The notes under the pieces were generated by a model that worked only from the letters and a program-made list of their open reading frames with translations, was not told the DNA's origin and made no database searches. 35,873 nt of DNA from Bombilactobacillus bombi (lineage in GTDB: Bacteria; Bacillota; Bacilli; Lactobacillales; Lactobacillaceae): assembly GCF_013607485.1 (NCBI RefSeq), contig NZ_SCHP01000011.1, positions 1 to 35,873 of the forward strand, given 5' to 3'. Below are positions 27,849-35,873 of the stretch, piece by piece. The stretch's first letter is position 1; the number at the start of each line of letters is the position of its first letter. Both the position numbers and the translations under genes were made by a program.

Positions 27849-28532
27849 TTATCGAACTAAAGAAAATGACTGAATCTGACCGCGATAACCAGTCTGTCGG
27901 AGACAATCGATCGCATGAAAAATTGTCCGCCCCGTAGTATAAATATCGTCTAAGATAGTTATCCTAGGAGCCTGCAAAATTGTTTGAAATTGCGGATTAA
28001 AGTTAAAAAACTGCGGTGTCTGTAAGCGTTCTTGACGATTTTTTTGGGCTTGCGAACGATCAGTTGCTAATTTAATAAGTGCCGGAGTTAATGGTACAAT
28101 CCCTTCAAAGAGCCCCATAACTGGATCAAATAAGCGCCTTTGCCAATGATTTTGTGAACTAGGGACAAAGATAAATGGCGGCTCCAATTTTCGCAATTTC
28201 TGCTTTAGGTAGGGCTGAAAAGCTAAACGTAAACGATAATCGCCATAACGCTTATAACGTTTAAAATAATCATGCATGGCAGGATTATAAGTGAATAAAG
28301 CTTGATGATAAAAACCTCGATAACCTTGAGCCTGCCAATATTGACAATCTTGACACTGTTGAAAACTACCTAGACGTCCACAGGTAGGACAATAAGGCTG
28401 GTTAATAGCTTGAAATTCTTGAAAACAGCGTGGGCATAAATATTCCTGGTCAATCTGTTTTCCAATAAAAATTTCCCAAGGGCGAAACTCATGAATGATT
28501 AATTGTTGACATAAAACACATTTAGACGTCAT
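27849..28532 (-). CDS. comFC: ComFC-like competence/phosphoribosyltransferase protein
   Basis: A 227-residue ComF-family protein used in DNA uptake during transformation. The N-terminal zinc-binding part has Cys pairs (CVLC, CPRC, CPTC and CQDC). The C-terminal half has the phosphoribosyltransferase-type motif ITILDDIYTTGRTI (about 192-205). The ATG at 28532 lies within the end of comFA (11-nt overlap), so the two are co-translated. No frameshift is seen, so the competence pair seems intact here, but no other com genes are in the window. Confidence 0.9.
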   Translation of the reverse strand: MTSKCVLCQQLIIHEFRPWEIFIGKQIDQEYLCPRCFQEFQAINQPYCPTCGRLGSFQQCQDCQYWQAQGYRGFYHQALFTYNPAMHDYFKRYKRYGDYRLRLAFQPYLKQKLRKLEPPFIFVPSSQNHWQRRLFDPVMGLFEGIVPLTPALIKLATDRSQAQKNRQERLQTPQFFNFNPQFQTILQAPRITILDDIYTTGRTIFHAIDCLRQTGYRGQIQSFSLVR

Positions 28533-29817
28533 GATTTAACCGCTCGATTTGTTTAATCGCCTGATCAATAGCTGAATTATATTGCTGACCAAAAAAGATA
28601 ACTTGGTTATCACTATGGTCAGCACTACGTCCAGCCCGTCCCGCAATCTGAATTAACGTCTGCACATTAAAACGCTGAGAGTCAGCCTGCCAAACTAATA
28701 CATCAATATTATAAAAAGTAACACCCCGTTCGAGAATAGTCGTAGTTACCAAAGCCTGCCAATGATTATCGCGAAACTCTTGCACCTTTTGACCACGCAG
28801 AGGATCCTTAGCATGAACAAAAGTCTGTTTTAATTGAGGAAAGTGATGTTTAATTAATTGTGATAGTAGTTCAGCTTGACGAATACTATCGACAAATAAT
28901 AAAAATCTTTGTTGCTGTTGAATTAAGAATTGAATTTGCCTTTGTAACTGATAATTCAGATGTCCAAAATTATGTTTCCAAACCAGGCAAAACTGGGGCT
29001 TGGGTAGATCATGGCCATGAAAACGGCGGTTTAATAAACTATAATTTAATTGTCCCGCCTGGATGCGAGTTAAATATTCCGGACTCGGCGTAGCTGATAA
29101 ATAAATCAAACAATGACGTGGTTTAACTGCCTGCAAAACTGCTTGATGCAGTAAAGGATTGTTTATATACGGATAAGAATCACACTCATCTAAAACCAAT
29201 AAATCAAAGGCTGCGCGAAATTTTAATAATTGATGAACAGTACAGATTAAAATTTGAGAATATTGATATGTACTAGCCCCCTGCCCATGCAACAAGCTAA
29301 CACTAACTTGGTTAAAAGCAGCCTGGATGCGTGGATATAACTCATTGCAAACATCGACACGCGGTGCTGCTAAAGCAATTCGCTCTCCTTGACTCACAGC
29401 CTGCGCGATCATAGCAAATAACATCTCAGTTTTACCACTGCCAGTAACTGCCCAGACGAGATGTTCTTGTTTAGCCAGCTGAACTTGACAGAGCTTTTGT
29501 GAAATTTGCTGCTGCTTTGGCGTTAAAGTGCCACGCCAAGATAAGGGATACAAAGGTATCTTAAAGTTATTTTGCTCCGGATAGGCTAATAAGTAATCTT
29601 GATTAGTTAAGCGCCCCAAAACTAAGCAATCTGGGCAATAAAACACATCTGCTGTAAGACTATACAAGCTTTTTTGATTAACCATCTGACAGCGTTGACA
29701 CTTAAATTGTTCCTTCGATAAACTAATTAAAGCAGGAAATTTTTCCAAATGCTGATCTAAGGCTGTTGTTACAACTAAACGACCAGATAAATTATCTGAT
29801 TCCACCATATCACCCAT
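28522..29817 (-). CDS. comFA: ComFA-like DNA helicase/translocase
   Basis: A superfamily 2 ATPase thought to pull transforming single-stranded DNA into the cytosol. A Cys4 zinc motif (CQRC...CPDC, about 39-61) precedes Walker A (AVTGSGKTE) and a DECD-type Walker B (LVLDECDSYPY). The helicase C-terminal domain has TTTILERGVTF and IQIAGRAGRSADH (motif VI). The length of 431 is normal. The start at ATG 29817 is plausible but has only a weak TTGGG ribosome-binding site; ATG 29808 and GTG 29805 are alternatives. It is divergent from yigZ with 33 nt between them. Confidence 0.9.
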   Translation of the reverse strand: MGDMVESDNLSGRLVVTTALDQHLEKFPALISLSKEQFKCQRCQMVNQKSLYSLTADVFYCPDCLVLGRLTNQDYLLAYPEQNNFKIPLYPLSWRGTLTPKQQQISQKLCQVQLAKQEHLVWAVTGSGKTEMLFAMIAQAVSQGERIALAAPRVDVCNELYPRIQAAFNQVSVSLLHGQGASTYQYSQILICTVHQLLKFRAAFDLLVLDECDSYPYINNPLLHQAVLQAVKPRHCLIYLSATPSPEYLTRIQAGQLNYSLLNRRFHGHDLPKPQFCLVWKHNFGHLNYQLQRQIQFLIQQQQRFLLFVDSIRQAELLSQLIKHHFPQLKQTFVHAKDPLRGQKVQEFRDNHWQALVTTTILERGVTFYNIDVLVWQADSQRFNVQTLIQIAGRAGRSADHSDNQVIFFGQQYNSAIDQAIKQIERLNHDV

Positions 29818-29833
29818 TATTTAATTACCCAAT

Positions 29834-29853
29834 AAAGGAGGGTTTTATTTATC
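29834..29853 (+). promoter_or_regulatory. yigZ: Strong Shine-Dalgarno ahead of an AUC start (yigZ)
   Basis: AAAGGAGGG (29834-29842) is followed after 8 nt by ATC (29851-29853). No ATG, GTG or TTG in the yigZ frame lies within 240 nt downstream, so this ribosome-binding site points to AUC as the initiator. Confidence 0.6.
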
Positions 29854-30507
29854 AAAACTTATATTACAATCAAAAAAAATCACCAACATGAACTGGTAAT
29901 TAAAAAATCACGTTTTATTACGCAGCTGGCACGTGTTAATAGCCCCGCCGAGGCTCAAGATTTTATCGACCAAATTAAAAAACAGGAAGCTAAAGCTAAT
30001 CATAATTGCCATGCGTATATTATTGGTGATCACAATCAATTTCAACATACTAGTGATGATGGTGAACCCACTGGAACTGCCGGTGTTCCCATGTTAGAAA
30101 CTTTACAGCAAATGCAAATACAAAATGTTGTGGCCGTTGTCACCCGATATTTTGGTGGGATTAAACTCGGTGCTGGCGGACTAATTCGGGCTTATCGCCA
30201 AAGTGTCAGCCAGGCAATTAATGAAGTTGGCCGTGTTCAAGGCATAGAACAACAAGAGCTCTTAATTAAGGTTGATTATAAGCAATTTGAACGCTTAAGC
30301 TATTGGCTTAAGCAACAGCAGATAAATATTAGCCAGGTCAACTATACTCAACAAGTAACTCTCAGCATTTACGTGAATCAAAATCATATTTCCAAATTCA
30401 CCCAAGCGCTCAAAGAATTTTTAAATGCTCAAGTACAAATAGATTTAGGTAAAGTTCAATTTAATGAAGTTGATCTATCGCACGATCACTTAGAAACTAA
30501 TCACTAA
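29851..30507 (+). CDS. yigZ: YigZ/YvyE (IMPACT) family protein, apparent AUC start
   Basis: A 218-residue member of the YigZ/UPF0029 family, related to eukaryotic IMPACT; bacterial function is not settled. The N-terminal block IKKNHQHELVIKKSRFITQL, the NHNCHAYIIG segment, SDDGEPTGTAGVPML and the signature VVAVVTRYFGGIKLGAGGLI are all present. The C-terminal DUF1949-like domain follows. The frame is open from 29851, and residue 1 coincides with the family's usual initiator Met, but the codon is ATC. The first in-frame canonical start is ATG 30091, which would remove 80 residues including core motifs. It could be a rare AUC start, a start-codon mutation or a base error. It is the only intact plus-strand gene of the backbone. 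Confidence 0.85.
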   Translation: MKTYITIKKNHQHELVIKKSRFITQLARVNSPAEAQDFIDQIKKQEAKANHNCHAYIIGDHNQFQHTSDDGEPTGTAGVPMLETLQQMQIQNVVAVVTRYFGGIKLGAGGLIRAYRQSVSQAINEVGRVQGIEQQELLIKVDYKQFERLSYWLKQQQINISQVNYTQQVTLSIYVNQNHISKFTQALKEFLNAQVQIDLGKVQFNEVDLSHDHLETNH

Positions 30508-30535
30508 TAATATTAACGGCACTAAATATTAACTT

Positions 30536-30570
30536 AAAAAAAGACGAGGACAACAATTTGTCCTCGTCTT
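30536..30570 (-). terminator. Terminator after tagO
   Basis: A perfect 13-bp stem (30541-30553 and 30558-30570) closes a 4-nt loop. On the minus strand it is followed by U7, so it ends tagO. For yigZ, arriving from the other side, the stem is followed by CGTATTG, a poor U tract, so termination may be weaker. Confidence 0.85.
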
Positions 30571-30649
30571 CGTATTGATTAAATTAATAATTAATTTTAA
30601 CACAGGGAAACAGACCAAAGTTTATGTTTAAGCAACTTTGACATCCATA

Positions 30650-31732
30650 TTAATGCTTTTCCAAGCGTTTTACTAAGTGTTCAATTATATGCAGCAATGG
30701 CTGGCGATTTTCTCCTACCAAACCAATAGATTCAACAAAAAGCTCTAATCCCAATAATAAAGCGATGGTTAATAAAATTCCACCCCAAAAAGAGGATACA
30801 GGATAAAGTAAAGCAATAAAGGAAAAAACTAATGATAGTCCATAAATAACTAAGACAGTTTGCCGATGTGTCAAGCCTAATTGCATTAACCGATGATGCA
30901 AATGGTGCCGGTCAGCTTGAGAAATAGGCTTATTATTTAAGAATCTCCGTAACATCGCATAGATGGTATCCGTAATCGGCACTCCGAGAATAACAATGGG
31001 AATCACCAAAGAGACAAAGGTGACATTTTTTAAACCCTTCAAAGAAAAAACTGAAATCATAAAGCCAATAAATAAAGCCCCGGTATCACCTAAGAAAATT
31101 TTTGCAGGATGAAAATTGTGTGGCAAAAAGCCTAATAAAGAAGCCACCATTGCAAATATCCAAATAGATACGTAGGTATCAGTTGTAGTCAAAAAGAAAT
31201 AACCAATGACCCCCATTGTAAAAAGGGCAATTATTGAAACGCCGGTTGCCAAACCATCTAAACCATCAATTAAGTTTACTGCATTTGTAATTGCCAAAAT
31301 CCAAAAAATAGTTACCGGTAAACTCAGCCAGCCTAATTGGAAAGAACCCAAAAATGGAATGACTATATAAGTCATTTTAATGCCAGCTAAAAAGTAAATC
31401 ACCAATGCAGAAACAAAAATCCCTAACATTTTTTGAGATGGTTTTAGTTCCCGAATATCATCAATTAATCCGGTCAAAATAATAATACACTCGGCTAAAA
31501 AAACGCTAAATAACTCATGCGTAGGAAATTGCGGCCGCAGCAAAACAAAAGTCGAAAAAGTAAATGACAAAAAAATAGCCAGCCCACCAACCGTAGGCAT
31601 CGGCTTTTTATTAACCCGACGAGCGTTAGGCTTGTCCACAGCTCCTAAGACAAAAGCTAATTTGCGTACAAAAGGAGTTATTACTGCTGCAATAATCATA
31701 GTAAGAAATAATTTAACGATAATATTAAACAT
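30650..31732 (-). CDS. tagO: UDP-GlcNAc:undecaprenyl-phosphate GlcNAc-1-P transferase
   Basis: TagO/WecA-type enzyme for the first step of wall teichoic acid or surface polysaccharide synthesis, on the inner face of the membrane. The 360 residues form about ten to eleven membrane segments. Conserved motifs are KPMPTVGGLAIFLSF, the catalytic NAVNLIDGLDGLATG, FLGDTGALFIGF and the His-rich RHHLHHRLMQLG. The start is ATG at 31732 after AAAGGGG; the longer frame from GTG 31753 runs through that site and adds seven unlikely residues. It has a promoter just behind the rny terminator and its own terminator. Confidence 0.94.
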   Translation of the reverse strand: MFNIIVKLFLTMIIAAVITPFVRKLAFVLGAVDKPNARRVNKKPMPTVGGLAIFLSFTFSTFVLLRPQFPTHELFSVFLAECIIILTGLIDDIRELKPSQKMLGIFVSALVIYFLAGIKMTYIVIPFLGSFQLGWLSLPVTIFWILAITNAVNLIDGLDGLATGVSIIALFTMGVIGYFFLTTTDTYVSIWIFAMVASLLGFLPHNFHPAKIFLGDTGALFIGFMISVFSLKGLKNVTFVSLVIPIVILGVPITDTIYAMLRRFLNNKPISQADRHHLHHRLMQLGLTHRQTVLVIYGLSLVFSFIALLYPVSSFWGGILLTIALLLGLELFVESIGLVGENRQPLLHIIEHLVKRLEKH

Positions 31733-31762
31733 TGTGTAGCAAGCCCCTTTCACATATTATGA

Positions 31763-31791
31763 ATTATAATATTTAGCAGAGATTTATACAA
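31763..31791 (-). promoter_or_regulatory. Promoter of tagO
   Basis: TATAAT (31763-31768, minus strand) stands 17 nt from TTGTAT (31786-31791). An alternative pair, TTGATT with TATAAA, lies slightly upstream. Confidence 0.5.
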
Positions 31792-31824
31792 CTTTTACTT
31801 GCTCAATCAACAAAAAAAGGTGGT

Positions 31825-31855
31825 AAAAAAGCTTATGCCTTATTTGGCATAAGCT
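31825..31855 (-). terminator. rny terminator, stem contains the end of the gene
   Basis: A 10-bp stem, AGCTTATGCC/GGCATAAGCT (31830-31839 and 31846-31855), is followed by U6 on the minus strand. The last rny codons form the 5' arm and the stop TAA lies in the loop. Confidence 0.85.
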
Positions 31856-33405
31856 ATTTTTCTAGTTTCTCTAATTACTGTTACTTTGATATGTCCCGGA
31901 TATTCTAGCTCTTTTTCGATCTGATTTTTAATCTTACGAGCCAAAATCGTCGATTGATTATCCGAAATCTTTTCAGGCTTGACCATAATTCTAATCTCAC
32001 GGCCAGCTTGAATTGCATAGCAATGATCAACGCCATCATGGCTATTAGCAATTTCTTCTAACTTTTCTAACCGATGAATATAATTTTCCATCGATTCCGA
32101 CCTTGCTCCCGGACGAGCAGCTGAGATCGCATCAGCTGCTGCCACTAAAGTAGCAATCATCGATGTTGGAGCTACATCCCCATGACTAGACGCAATAGTA
32201 TTAATTACCACTTTAGGTTCTTTGTATTTAGTAGTAATATCCACACCTATCTCGACATGAGAACCTTCAATTTCATGATCTAAGGCCTTTCCGATATCGT
32301 GTAACAGTCCCGCGCGTTTCGCTAAAGTTTCATCTTCACCTAGTTCTGCAGCCATAGTACCTGCAATTTTAGCAACTTCAATTGAATGACTCAAAATATT
32401 CTGCCCATAACTGGTCCGAAAGTTAAGGCGGCCAACAATTTTAATCAAATCAGGATTCATATTATGAATTCCCAAATCATAGATGGTTTGTTCACCTAAT
32501 TCCCGAATTCTTGTGTCCATTTCCTTACGAGACTTGTCAACCATTTCTTCAATGCGTCCGGGATGAATCCGTCCATCAGCAATCAATTTTTCTAGGGTTA
32601 AACGAGCAATTTCTCGTCTAATCGGATCAAAACCACTTAAAGCCACAGCCTGCGGCGTATCATCAATAATGATATCAATTCCCGTCAAAGACTCGATTGT
32701 ACGAATATTTCGGCCTTCACGGCCAATAATTCTGCCCTTCATTTCTTCATTTGGTAAGGCAACAGTTGTCACTGTGGATTCGGAAACCGTATCTGCAGCT
32801 GACTGCTGAATGGCTTCGATAATTAATTGTTTGGCTTTCTTTTCAGCATCTTGTTGGGCAGCTTGTTCACTAGCGCGAATCATCTGCGCCTTTTCCTGAA
32901 CTAACTCATCATTCAATTGTTCTAAAAGATAATCACGCGCTTGATCATGACTCATACCCGCAATTTCTTCTAGTTTTTCTTGTTGCTTGTCTAAGGTTGA
33001 AGTTACTTCTTTTTGTTGATTCTCTAACTTTTGCTCTGTACTATCAATTTTTTCCTCGCGCTTTTCAAGAGAATGTTCACGTTGATCCAGCGAATTATCC
33101 TTACGATCTAAGGAATCCTCACGCTGCAACATTCTGTTTTCTTGTCGCTGAAGCTCTTTACGTCGTTCACGTAAGTCATCTTCTTGTTGCTGACGATACT
33201 TATGACTTTCTTCGCGAGCTTCCACCAACGCTTCTTTTTTAGCCGCCACAGCATCTTTTTTAGCTGATGCAATAATACTTTCAGCCGTTTTACCTGCTTG
33301 CTTGAGGCTATTTTCATAAGCAATCTTTCGCACAAAAAAACCGATTACAGCACCAATTATTAGCATCAAAATTGCGACCGCGAGGATAGCGAGATTAAAT
33401 GACAT
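31840..33405 (-). CDS. rny: Ribonuclease Y
   Basis: The membrane-tethered endoribonuclease that starts mRNA decay in many Firmicutes. The 521 residues have one N-terminal membrane helix (about 4-26), a long charged coiled coil (about 30-200) and a KH RNA-binding domain ([17 protein letters not shown]). The HD phosphodiesterase domain carries HD in [12 protein letters not shown], with a preceding His in [12 protein letters not shown]. The start is ATG at 33405 after TTGGAGG. It is a single-gene transcript with a good promoter at 33465-33493 and a terminator overlapping its end. Confidence 0.96.
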   Translation of the reverse strand: MSFNLAILAVAILMLIIGAVIGFFVRKIAYENSLKQAGKTAESIIASAKKDAVAAKKEALVEAREESHKYRQQQEDDLRERRKELQRQENRMLQREDSLDRKDNSLDQREHSLEKREEKIDSTEQKLENQQKEVTSTLDKQQEKLEEIAGMSHDQARDYLLEQLNDELVQEKAQMIRASEQAAQQDAEKKAKQLIIEAIQQSAADTVSESTVTTVALPNEEMKGRIIGREGRNIRTIESLTGIDIIIDDTPQAVALSGFDPIRREIARLTLEKLIADGRIHPGRIEEMVDKSRKEMDTRIRELGEQTIYDLGIHNMNPDLIKIVGRLNFRTSYGQNILSHSIEVAKIAGTMAAELGEDETLAKRAGLLHDIGKALDHEIEGSHVEIGVDITTKYKEPKVVINTIASSHGDVAPTSMIATLVAAADAISAARPGARSESMENYIHRLEKLEEIANSHDGVDHCYAIQAGREIRIMVKPEKISDNQSTILARKIKNQIEKELEYPGHIKVTVIRETRKIAYAK

Positions 33406-33464
33406 TTGCTTACCTCCAAGTCACATTGTACTAGTTTGGTTTTAAAAATTTCAGGTACATAATA

Positions 33465-33493
33465 ATATTATGGTTTCTGAGCCCAACTGTCAA
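33465..33493 (-). promoter_or_regulatory. Promoter of rny
   Basis: A perfect -35, TTGACA (33488-33493, minus strand), stands 17 nt from TAATAT (33465-33470). It lies just past the recA terminator. Confidence 0.7.
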
Positions 33494-33508
33494 CGATGTT
33501 TATTCAAT

Positions 33509-33534
33509 AAAAAAAAGAATCTCTTAAGATTCTT
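33509..33534 (-). terminator. recA terminator, stem-loop contains the stop codon
   Basis: An 8-bp stem AAGAATCT/AGATTCTT (33515-33522 and 33527-33534) closes a TAAG loop. A U tract follows on the minus strand. The stop TAA (33524-33526) is in the loop. Confidence 0.85.
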
Positions 33535-34603
33535 CCGTTATTTTAGCTTTTTCTTTAGTTTTTGCGGTTTTAGAATTCTTTTCAGCCGGTGTATTTTTCT
33601 TATCTTTGTCAGCTTCCATACCATAAGCCACCCGGACTTGTTGTTTAATTTCAGCTTTCATTTCTGGATGCTCGTCAAGATATTTTTTCGCATTTTCACG
33701 GCCTTGACCAATTCGTTCATCATGATAGGAATACCAAGCACCACTTTTATCGACAATATCTTTTTCAACAGCCATATCGACAATTTCACCTGTCTGGGAA
33801 ATGCCATGTCCATACATCATATCAACAATTGCAACTTTAAAAGGCGGTGCTACTTTATTTTTAACAACTTTAATTTTTACACGATTTCCAATGATATCAG
33901 AGCCATCTTTAATTTGTTCCGAGCGTCGAACTTCTAAGCGGATAGTGGAATAAAATTTTAAAGCACGGCCACCAGGAGTAGTTTCAGGATTACCAAAGAC
34001 TATTCCCACTTTTTCCCGAATTTGGTTGATAAATAAGGCAATGGTTTTAGTCTTATTTAAAGTACCAGACAGTTTACGTAAGGCCTGCGACATCAAACGG
34101 GCTTGTAACCCCACATGGGCATCACCCATTTCACCATCTATTTCAGCACGCGGTACTAAGGCAGCCACTGAGTCAATAACTAAAATATCAACTGCACCAC
34201 TAGAAACTAACGCGTCGGCAATCTGCAACCCTTGCTCTCCTGTATCTGGCTGTGAAAGCAAAAGGTCGTCAATATTAACGCCTAAAGCAGTCGCATAGGC
34301 TGGATCCATTGCATTTTCTGCATCAATATAAGCGGCTGTACCACCATTTTTTTGTACCTCAGCTACAGCATGCAATGCAACCGTAGTCTTACCAGAACTT
34401 TCAGGACCATAAATTTCCACAATCCGACCACGAGGAAAACCGCCCACACCTAAAGCATTATCAAGTGCTAATGAACCTGAGGAAACTGTTGAAATTTGCG
34501 TTTGAACATTTTCTCCCATGCGCATAACTGCACCCTTACCAAAATCTTTTTCAATTTTTTTCAGAGCAATATCTAAAGCTGCTTGTCGTTCATCTTTTGC
34601 CAC
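33524..34603 (-). CDS. recA: Recombinase RecA
   Basis: Forms filaments on single-stranded DNA for homologous recombination and triggers LexA self-cleavage in the SOS response. Walker A GPESSGKT lies at 66-73, Walker B in [17 protein letters not shown], and loop L2 in [20 protein letters not shown] (first 20). The C-terminal tail is Lys- and Glu-rich and longer than in E. coli. Length 359. The start is GTG at 34603, seven bases after GAGGAGG. A LexA box upstream indicates SOS control. Order pgsA-cinA-recA-rny is typical for Firmicutes. Confidence 0.97.
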   Translation of the reverse strand: MAKDERQAALDIALKKIEKDFGKGAVMRMGENVQTQISTVSSGSLALDNALGVGGFPRGRIVEIYGPESSGKTTVALHAVAEVQKNGGTAAYIDAENAMDPAYATALGVNIDDLLLSQPDTGEQGLQIADALVSSGAVDILVIDSVAALVPRAEIDGEMGDAHVGLQARLMSQALRKLSGTLNKTKTIALFINQIREKVGIVFGNPETTPGGRALKFYSTIRLEVRRSEQIKDGSDIIGNRVKIKVVKNKVAPPFKVAIVDMMYGHGISQTGEIVDMAVEKDIVDKSGAWYSYHDERIGQGRENAKKYLDEHPEMKAEIKQQVRVAYGMEADKDKKNTPAEKNSKTAKTKEKAKITEES

Positions 34604-34619
34604 AAAAATACCTCCTCAT

Positions 34620-34649
34620 CGAACATACGTTCCCTGAATGACTATTATA
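34620..34649 (-). promoter_or_regulatory. recA promoter region with LexA (SOS) box
   Basis: The box CGAACATACGTTCC (plus strand, 34620-34633) matches CGAAC-N4-GTTCG at 9 of 10 fixed bases. A TATAAT (34644-34649, minus strand) precedes it and overlaps the cinA stop; the -35 is weak. LexA would sit over the transcription start. Confidence 0.7.
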
Positions 34650-35178
34650 ACTGATTTGCAATCATAAAGAAAGCAGCAACTACACTTTTTTGACGAATAT
34701 CAGCGCGTTGACCAGCAAACTTAAACTGTTGGGCTGTAACTTGATTAGCGGGATTCTTAACAGCAATCCATACTGTTCCTGCAGGTTGATCTTCTAAAGC
34801 TGCCGGACCGGCAACCCCCGTTAGACCAACTCCCCAGTCAGTATCAATAATTTTTGCACTTTGAACAGACATTTGTTTTGCAGTCCAAGAACTAACTACA
34901 CCATGTTCCTGCAGCTTATTAAATGGTATTTCTAACAATTGAGACTTCATCGCCATGGAATAAGTCACAAAACCACCCGTAAAGACATTTGATGCTCCTG
35001 GAATAGTAGCTAAAGTTGCCTGGAATAAACCTGCCGTGAGGCTTTCAGAGGCCGTAATTGTCTGTTGCTTTTGATGCAAAATTTTTACTACTTCAGCAAA
35101 TAACTCCTGATAACTGGCTAAAGTAAAGGCAACAGTATCTGCTTGGGCAGTTTGAAATTGTTGACGTAGTTTTTGCAT
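34645..35178 (-). CDS. cinA: CinA C-terminal-domain protein (nicotinamide-nucleotide amidase-like)
   Basis: This is the deamidase domain of CinA (PncC-like), which converts NMN to nicotinate mononucleotide in characterised members. The conserved blocks are ITASESLTAGLFQATLA, SNVFTGGFVTYS, GVGLTGVAGPA and PAGTVWIAV. At 177 residues it lacks the N-terminal MoaB-like domain that makes the usual CinA about 410 residues. The space upstream to pgsA holds no trace of that domain. The start is ATG at 35178, six bases after AAGGTG; the frame from 35193 runs through this site. Its stop overlaps the recA promoter. The catalytic block reads ASESLTAG instead of the more usual AESCTGG. Confidence 0.88.
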   Translation of the reverse strand: MQKLRQQFQTAQADTVAFTLASYQELFAEVVKILHQKQQTITASESLTAGLFQATLATIPGASNVFTGGFVTYSMAMKSQLLEIPFNKLQEHGVVSSWTAKQMSVQSAKIIDTDWGVGLTGVAGPAALEDQPAGTVWIAVKNPANQVTAQQFKFAGQRADIRQKSVVAAFFMIANQL

Positions 35179-35227
35179 AATATCACCTTCCATTTTTAAT
35201 TACAATTTTTCTGCCAAATATTTTTAA

Positions 35228-35270
35228 ATAAAAAAAGACCCAGACGTTTTAAACGCCAAGCGTCTTTTTA
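35228..35270 (-). terminator. Putative terminator after pgsA
   Basis: An outer 8-bp stem (35232-35239 and 35262-35269, AAAAAGAC/GTCTTTTT) is extended internally by imperfect GACG/CGTC pairings, with T-rich sequence on the minus strand. It lies between pgsA and cinA. Confidence 0.5.
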
Positions 35271-35273
35271 TTA

Positions 35274-35855
35274 TTACTTAAAATCAGCATAGTATTGTTT
35301 ATTTTGAATCAAATAATCATAAGCAGAATAAACCGTAAAAATCAAACAAATATACAACATAATAGTTCCAAATGGTAAATGCCAATAACTAAAGATAGGA
35401 TCATTTAACAATAAGAAGACAATTGCTAACATCTGTGTCGTCGTCTTAATTTTTCCAGGCATTTGCGCTGCCATGACTTGTCCACCCTGTTCAACAATCA
35501 ATAGCCGCAAAGTAGTAATCAATAATTCTCGACAAGCGATAATCGCTACAACCCAAGCTGGAGCTTGATGATGAGCTGCCAAATAGACAAAGGCAGTTAA
35601 AACTAACATTTTATCCGCTAAAGGATCCATGAATTTACCAAAGTTAGTAACTAAATGACGACTACGAGCAATTTTGCCATCAGCTAAATCTGTTAATGAG
35701 GCTACTACAAAAATAATCGCCGCAATTAAATACTCTGCCGAAACTTTGGTTCCTAAAAATTGTAATTATCCCAAATGAAAATTTAACGACATAAAAACCA
35801 TAAAAAGCGGAATTAAAATAATTCGCACTACGGTTAACTTATTGGGTAAATTCAT
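35274..35855 (-). pseudogene. pgsA: Phosphatidylglycerophosphate synthase interrupted by an in-frame UAA
   Basis: PgsA makes phosphatidylglycerophosphate from CDP-diacylglycerol and glycerol-3-phosphate; it is the source of phosphatidylglycerol and also feeds Lgt. The gene starts at ATG 35855, seven bases after AAGGAG, with the usual MNLPNKLTVVRIILIP. It meets TAA at codon 30 (35766-35768). The same frame then continues without further stops to 35274. The catalytic CDP-alcohol motif DLADGKIARSRHLVTNFGKF (then MDPLADK) lies after the stop, as does the rest of the membrane region. With the stop read as Gln (CAA to TAA is one base) the protein has 193 residues, the usual size. Since pgsA is normally essential, a sequencing error or suppression is more likely than true loss. 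Confidence 0.85.
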
Positions 35856-35873
35856 TTTCTTACTCCTTAATTA

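Noticed and set aside
33470-33937. 155-residue plus-strand open frame opposite recA
   Set aside because: It is antisense to a certain gene, has Phe/Ile-rich low-complexity content and no recognisable domain; a shadow of recA codons.
1-35873. CRISPR arrays, tRNA, rRNA or tmRNA genes
   Set aside because: No regularly spaced repeats and no recognisable tRNA or rRNA sequence were found on either strand; a covariance-model search would be decisive.

Overview
The window looks like chromosome from a low-GC Firmicute of the order Lactobacillales, most likely family Lactobacillaceae. The evidence is gene content and order: pgsA-cinA-recA-rny-tagO, comFA-comFC-hpf-secA-prfB, pst-phoU-(yvlD)-hprK-lgt-trxB-pgm, and uvrB-uvrA-rapZ-yvcK-whiA form a familiar lactobacillar backbone, here almost wholly on the minus strand. 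LexA boxes are of the Gram-positive CGAAC-N4-GTTCG type, and an IS982-family relic is present. Species cannot be told from sequence alone.

Layout, left to right. Positions 1-990 are a markedly AT-rich, plus-strand stretch: the tail of a rhodanese-domain gene, a frameshifted flavodoxin gene, and a long terminator hairpin. Positions 993-1607 are an internally deleted IS982-family element with recognisable inverted repeats; its right end cuts off the 3' end of an NAD(P)-binding (NmrA-like) gene. From there to the right end all genes except yigZ read leftward. They are whiA, yvcK, rapZ, the SOS-type uvrB-uvrA pair with a structured leader, an HD-domain (YfbR-like) gene, phosphoglucomutase, then trxB, lgt, hprK, a YvlD-like membrane protein and phoU. 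Next come the phosphate transporter genes pstB-pstB-pstA-pstC-pstS, a phosphotransferase-fold gene, a sensor-kinase gene, and prfB with its +1 frameshift. The right part holds secA, hpf, comFC, comFA, the divergent yigZ, tagO, rny, recA, cinA and a partial upstream view of pgsA.

The most unusual part is the phosphate locus (16.0-23.5 kb). Where lactobacilli usually have a response regulator plus a PhoR/PnpS-type kinase between prfB and pstS, this window has no response regulator at all. The sensor kinase has lost its phospho-accepting histidine (Gln345) while its ATP-binding domain stays intact. Behind it sits an aminoglycoside/choline-kinase-fold protein whose catalytic Asp has become Asn171. 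Both look like pseudo-enzymes held in the pst operon. pstA in the same operon carries an in-frame UGA. This is either a rewired, phosphotransfer-independent sensing module or a phosphate system in decay.

Other oddities are an in-frame UAA near the start of the normally essential pgsA, a yigZ gene whose only plausible start is AUC behind a strong Shine-Dalgarno, several terminators whose stems contain the stop codon, and mutually exclusive hairpins in the uvrBA leader. No rRNA, tRNA or CRISPR array was seen.
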